Shown: piece by piece, positions 53,731 to 55,773 of the stretch
How the letters are laid out: each line of letters begins with the position of its first letter
Position numbering within the stretch: the first letter of the stretch is position 1
DNA from: Moraxella sp.
Lineage (GTDB): Bacteria; Pseudomonadota; Gammaproteobacteria; Pseudomonadales; Moraxellaceae
Assembly (NCBI RefSeq): GCF_030525845.1
Contig: NZ_JAUNDY010000009.1
Location: forward strand, 1 to 55,773
Reading direction: 5' to 3'
Length of the DNA stretch: 55,773 bases
Notes under the pieces: generated by a model
Database searches by the model: none
Told to the model about the DNA's origin: nothing
What the model saw: the letters and a program-made list of their open reading frames with translations, nothing else
Program-made: the position numbers and the translations under genes

Positions 53731-54084
53731 TTAATACGCACAGAATTCAATGTTGGCATAACTGTCACCCTTGTTAAATGGCGTGATGATTATCGTGTAT
53801 TTACCATTTTGAGGAATGTCCCAACCAGACATCGAACCACCATTATTTTTGAGAGTTTGCCCTTTTGGGTTTTTCACAATCACTTCATATTGACTTCTGT
53901 CGGTAGGATTAACAAACAATGTCTGATGTTTCATTAATCCCAAGGTAAATCTTCTACCAACCACATCTCCCTCAAAACTGCCACAATAACTGCCCTTGGC
54001 AAATACAATAGGCGTGGTTTTGGCAAAACTTTGTCCACTTACTGCCAATAACGCACAAAGAGCTAAAACTTTGACGCTTTTCAT
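53731..54084 (-). CDS. small exported protein of unknown function
   Basis: A 117-residue protein with signal peptide (1-21, ending 'SFA'). Mature part is beta-rich with two cysteines ('GSYCGSFEG' and C-terminal 'EFCAY') that probably form a disulfide. 'SGWDIPQNGKYTIIITPFNK' resembles C-terminal pre-peptidase-like beta domains, but this is only suggestive. AAGGA precedes the ATG. Confidence 0.65.
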   Translation of the reverse strand: MKSVKVLALCALLAVSGQSFAKTTPIVFAKGSYCGSFEGDVVGRRFTLGLMKHQTLFVNPTDRSQYEVIVKNPKGQTLKNNGGSMSGWDIPQNGKYTIIITPFNKGDSYANIEFCAY

Positions 54085-54297
54085 TAAATATTCCTTAAAA
54101 AACCATTTTTATCATCATAACAAATTTATAAAACAAATACAAGTTAAAAATTAAAAATGGTAGGAACTGCCATCATTTTACCATTTGACAAAATTACCCA
54201 AATCCGATACGAGAACAAAGACCATTTTAATACAAAGATTAATTTATGACCGTGCTTACTTTGCATATCCTAAGGCGAATTGTCCGCCCAAGCTGAC

Positions 54298-54330
54298 CAA
54301 TATGGATTATTAAATAAACAATCCATATTG
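54298..54330. repeat. perfect 11-bp inverted repeat
   Basis: CAATATGGATT and AATCCATATTG flank an 11-nt AT-rich spacer. It sits in a 420-bp stretch (54085-54505) that has no intact gene. No T-run follows, so it is not an obvious terminator; an operator or mobile-element end is possible. Confidence 0.8.
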
Positions 54331-54430
54331 CAAACCTTTTGTGAATTTCTTGAAAAAAAGCCCAAAGAGCGAAAACTTAGTGGGACTTAAAGGAGTGGTT
54401 AAATTTATGGCGGATGATTTTAATGAGTGA
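54310..54430 (+). pseudogene. possible remnant of a small antitoxin-like gene
   Basis: Two overlapping frames on the plus strand read 'ILQTFCEFLEKKPKE' and then, after a one-base shift, 'SENLVGLKGVVKFMADDFNE' to a stop at 54430. Their order resembles the C-terminal half of short DUF2281/VapB-like antitoxins (LPxELxxxVxDFxEFL ... G...KGxIxxxxDFDE). There is no start codon or toxin gene nearby. The match is by eye and weak. Confidence 0.3.
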
Positions 54431-54465
54431 TTGTAATGATTTGTTTGATAAGGAATTTTTTAAGT

Positions 54466-54498
54466 AAAAAATCCACTCAATTTTTTGAATGGATTTTT
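54466..54498 (-). terminator. terminator of the SH3-domain gene
   Basis: AAAAAATCCA-TCAA pairs with TTGA-TGGATTTTTT across one mismatch, directly beyond the stop at 54506. Confidence 0.85.
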
Positions 54499-54505
54499 TT
54501 TAAAA

Positions 54506-54778
54506 TTAGTAACAACTAATAAACTCTCGATATACCCAGCCAATGTATTTATCAGTTTTGACATCAAACACCACGACCCACGGACGATTTTGACCGTCAT
54601 AACCATACTCACCCACATGAACCACCGTGCCATTTTTGACCTTGCCAATGATTTTACCATTAGGGGCGGATCGTACATTTAATGGCGTGTCTGTCGGATC
54701 GGTTACTTTGCAGGTTTCGGCATACGCAGACACACTCAAAGAGAGTGTGGCACATAGAGCTAAGGCAAGTTTTTTCAT
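54506..54778 (-). CDS. exported SH3-like domain protein
   Basis: A 90-residue protein with signal peptide (1-20, ending 'AYA') and a single bacterial SH3 domain. The typical 'LNVRSAPNGKIIGKVKNGTV' is followed by 'WVVVFDVKTDKYIGWVYREF'. One cysteine near each end could pair. Such domains bind cell-wall peptides or mediate protein contacts in the periplasm. It is a single-gene unit with its own terminator. Confidence 0.82.
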   Translation of the reverse strand: MKKLALALCATLSLSVSAYAETCKVTDPTDTPLNVRSAPNGKIIGKVKNGTVVHVGEYGYDGQNRPWVVVFDVKTDKYIGWVYREFISCY

Positions 54779-54856
54779 AAAAAATTCCTCAAAAAATCAC
54801 TAGCACTATCATAACAAATTTACAAAGTGATTAATGTTGGAAAAATGTTTTTTTAT

Positions 54857-55624
54857 TCATCTATCTGGCAAGCGTGGAATAAATAAGCCAACAGTTGCAA
54901 TATGGATTGGTAATGTAACCAAATCAACTGCAAATGCAACAGGTGTTAATATAATACTGGTTGCTTTTAATGCATTGTTGCTTTTTGTGTAATAAATACG
55001 ATATTCGTAAGGGTGTTTAAACTGGTGGGTTAGACTGTGGCTATTATTTACCGCATTGGCTAGGGTTACTTTGGTATTTAATTCGTAGCGACAATATAAT
55101 TCTGATGGTATTGGATAAAGATTGGGAGCGGTTGGAATAAATTCTGGCTCATATTCACATTCAAATCCCATATTGGTTAATTCTTTTTGGCGATAACTAT
55201 CTTTTTCAATGTTGTTTTCTCTATAACGTAATACAAATAACTCTCTAATTTTGTAAATTTGTTGGGGTTTATCCAGCTTCATTCCTTTTTGATTGGTACC
55301 ACCACTTTCGCCGATACTGGATAAGCTTAAATATTGATTATTGATTTTTCCACTTTGTAATTGGGGGACTAATTGATTAAATAGATGATAGTCTTTGCTT
55401 TCCAACTCAACAATCAAACTGTTTTTTGGGCTTGCTAGTATTAGAACATTATTAAACCCTGTGATTGGCTGACTGGGCTTACCAATGGCGATAAATTCAT
55501 CTTTCAATAATGTAACATCTTCTGAACTTCTGTCAGAAATTTCATTAACCAGCATTGACGCACAACCTGATAGCAAAAAAGCATTAACCGTCAATACAGA
55601 TGATAATTTGATGATTTTGGACAT
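54857..55624 (-). CDS. putative lipoprotein, unknown function (paralogue of 4447-5118)
   Basis: A 255-residue lipoprotein with lipobox 'FLLSGC' (Cys20), GGAG before ATG 55624. The body is polar with a cysteine pair ('FECEYEPEF' and 'ELYCRYELN'). The end is hydrophobic ('LTPVAFAVDLVTLPIHIAT') and matches the C-terminal pattern of the lipoprotein at 4447-5118. No family is recognised. Confidence 0.7.
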   Translation of the reverse strand: MSKIIKLSSVLTVNAFLLSGCASMLVNEISDRSSEDVTLLKDEFIAIGKPSQPITGFNNVLILASPKNSLIVELESKDYHLFNQLVPQLQSGKINNQYLSLSSIGESGGTNQKGMKLDKPQQIYKIRELFVLRYRENNIEKDSYRQKELTNMGFECEYEPEFIPTAPNLYPIPSELYCRYELNTKVTLANAVNNSHSLTHQFKHPYEYRIYYTKSNNALKATSIILTPVAFAVDLVTLPIHIATVGLFIPRLPDR

Positions 55625-55671
55625 TTTATGCTCCAGTCAAGGGTTTTAGTTATTATATATTAACTGAATAA

Positions 55672-55704
55672 AAAAATACAAGCCAAACTTTGACTTGTAT
55701 TTTT
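55672..55704 (-). terminator. terminator of the gene entering from the right edge
   Basis: An 11-bp perfect stem AAAAATACAAG / CTTGTATTTTT, 22 bp beyond the partial CDS stop at 55727. Confidence 0.88.
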
Positions 55705-55726
55705 AAAAGACATAATAAATATGATT

Positions 55727-55773
55727 TTATTCCCACTCTTCCAAATCGCCCATATTGGTGGTATCGTGGAATG
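55727..55773 (-). CDS. 3' end of an unidentified gene (partial)
   Basis: The last 14 codons and stop of a minus-strand gene are present: 'FHDTTNMGDLEEWE'. The following terminator supports a true gene end. The fragment is too short to identify the product. Confidence 0.55.
   Translation of the reverse strand, partial: FHDTTNMGDLEEWE

Overview
The window looks like chromosomal DNA of a Moraxella-type gammaproteobacterium (family Moraxellaceae). The evidence is moderate-to-low GC, a complete Na+-translocating NADH:quinone reductase (nqrABCDEF) operon, EpmB beside EF-P, an RutG-like NCS2 permease, and protein variants typical of this family. No prophage, intact insertion sequence or CRISPR array is visible. 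The assignment rests on protein resemblance recalled from memory; no search was run.

Layout. 1-7.6 kb: partial tRNA-Thr, a DUF4126 membrane protein, a class-V aminotransferase, an alanine/sodium symporter remnant, an RutG-like permease, a lipoprotein, ruvC and an FxsA-family protein. 6.5-8.3 kb: divergent epmB and efp. 8.3-13.8 kb: a decayed TonB-dependent receptor, a Mechanosensitive-channel-like protein, a DUF2069 protein, a BepA-like M48 protease and threonine aldolase. 13.8-17 kb: yqeY and an XRE regulator divergent from four uncharacterised genes. 17-24.3 kb: rsmI, engB, cytochromes c5 and c4, a sodium-symporter-like protein, RnfH, a solute-binding lipoprotein (SBP1), bamE, DUF3025 and CopD-like genes. 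24.3-30.9 kb: a long leader and nqrABCDEF. 30.9-39.4 kb: a second solute-binding lipoprotein (SBP2), uvrC, and a locus with the gene content of E. coli yddA-yddB-pqqL and of the Pectobacterium ferredoxin-uptake (Fus) system. 39.4-50.7 kb: trmD, coaD, nfsA, smpB, murD, PII, a DUF2147 protein, an FMN reductase, pirin, LysR, a secreted nuclease, mutY and ispA. 50.8-55.8 kb: tRNA-Phe, a CoiA-like gene divergent from a membrane/zinc-ribbon gene, infC with an ATT start, three exported proteins and the last codons of one more gene.

The strongest signals beyond ordinary annotation are these. (1) Two paralogous solute-binding lipoprotein genes on either side of nqr each carry a homopolymer in their control region: C14 in the 5' leader of SBP1, and G7 inside the 15-bp spacer of a perfect TTGACA/TATAAT promoter for SBP2. 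Both look phase-variable. (2) An iron-protein import locus (TonB receptor, SbmA/YddA-type ABC exporter, M16 protease) has AT-rich Fur-box-like sites, but its protease gene has lost its centre, including the zinc site. (3) Three genes (symporter, TonB receptor, M16 protease) have been reduced to ends, which suggests ongoing deletional decay. (4) An XRE-linked cluster of unknown genes includes a cold-shock-like/DUF805 fusion and a glycine-rich helical protein. (5) Two tRNA genes at opposite ends of the window share an extended promoter and leader sequence. (6) The nqr operon has a leader of about 350 nt with several hairpins.
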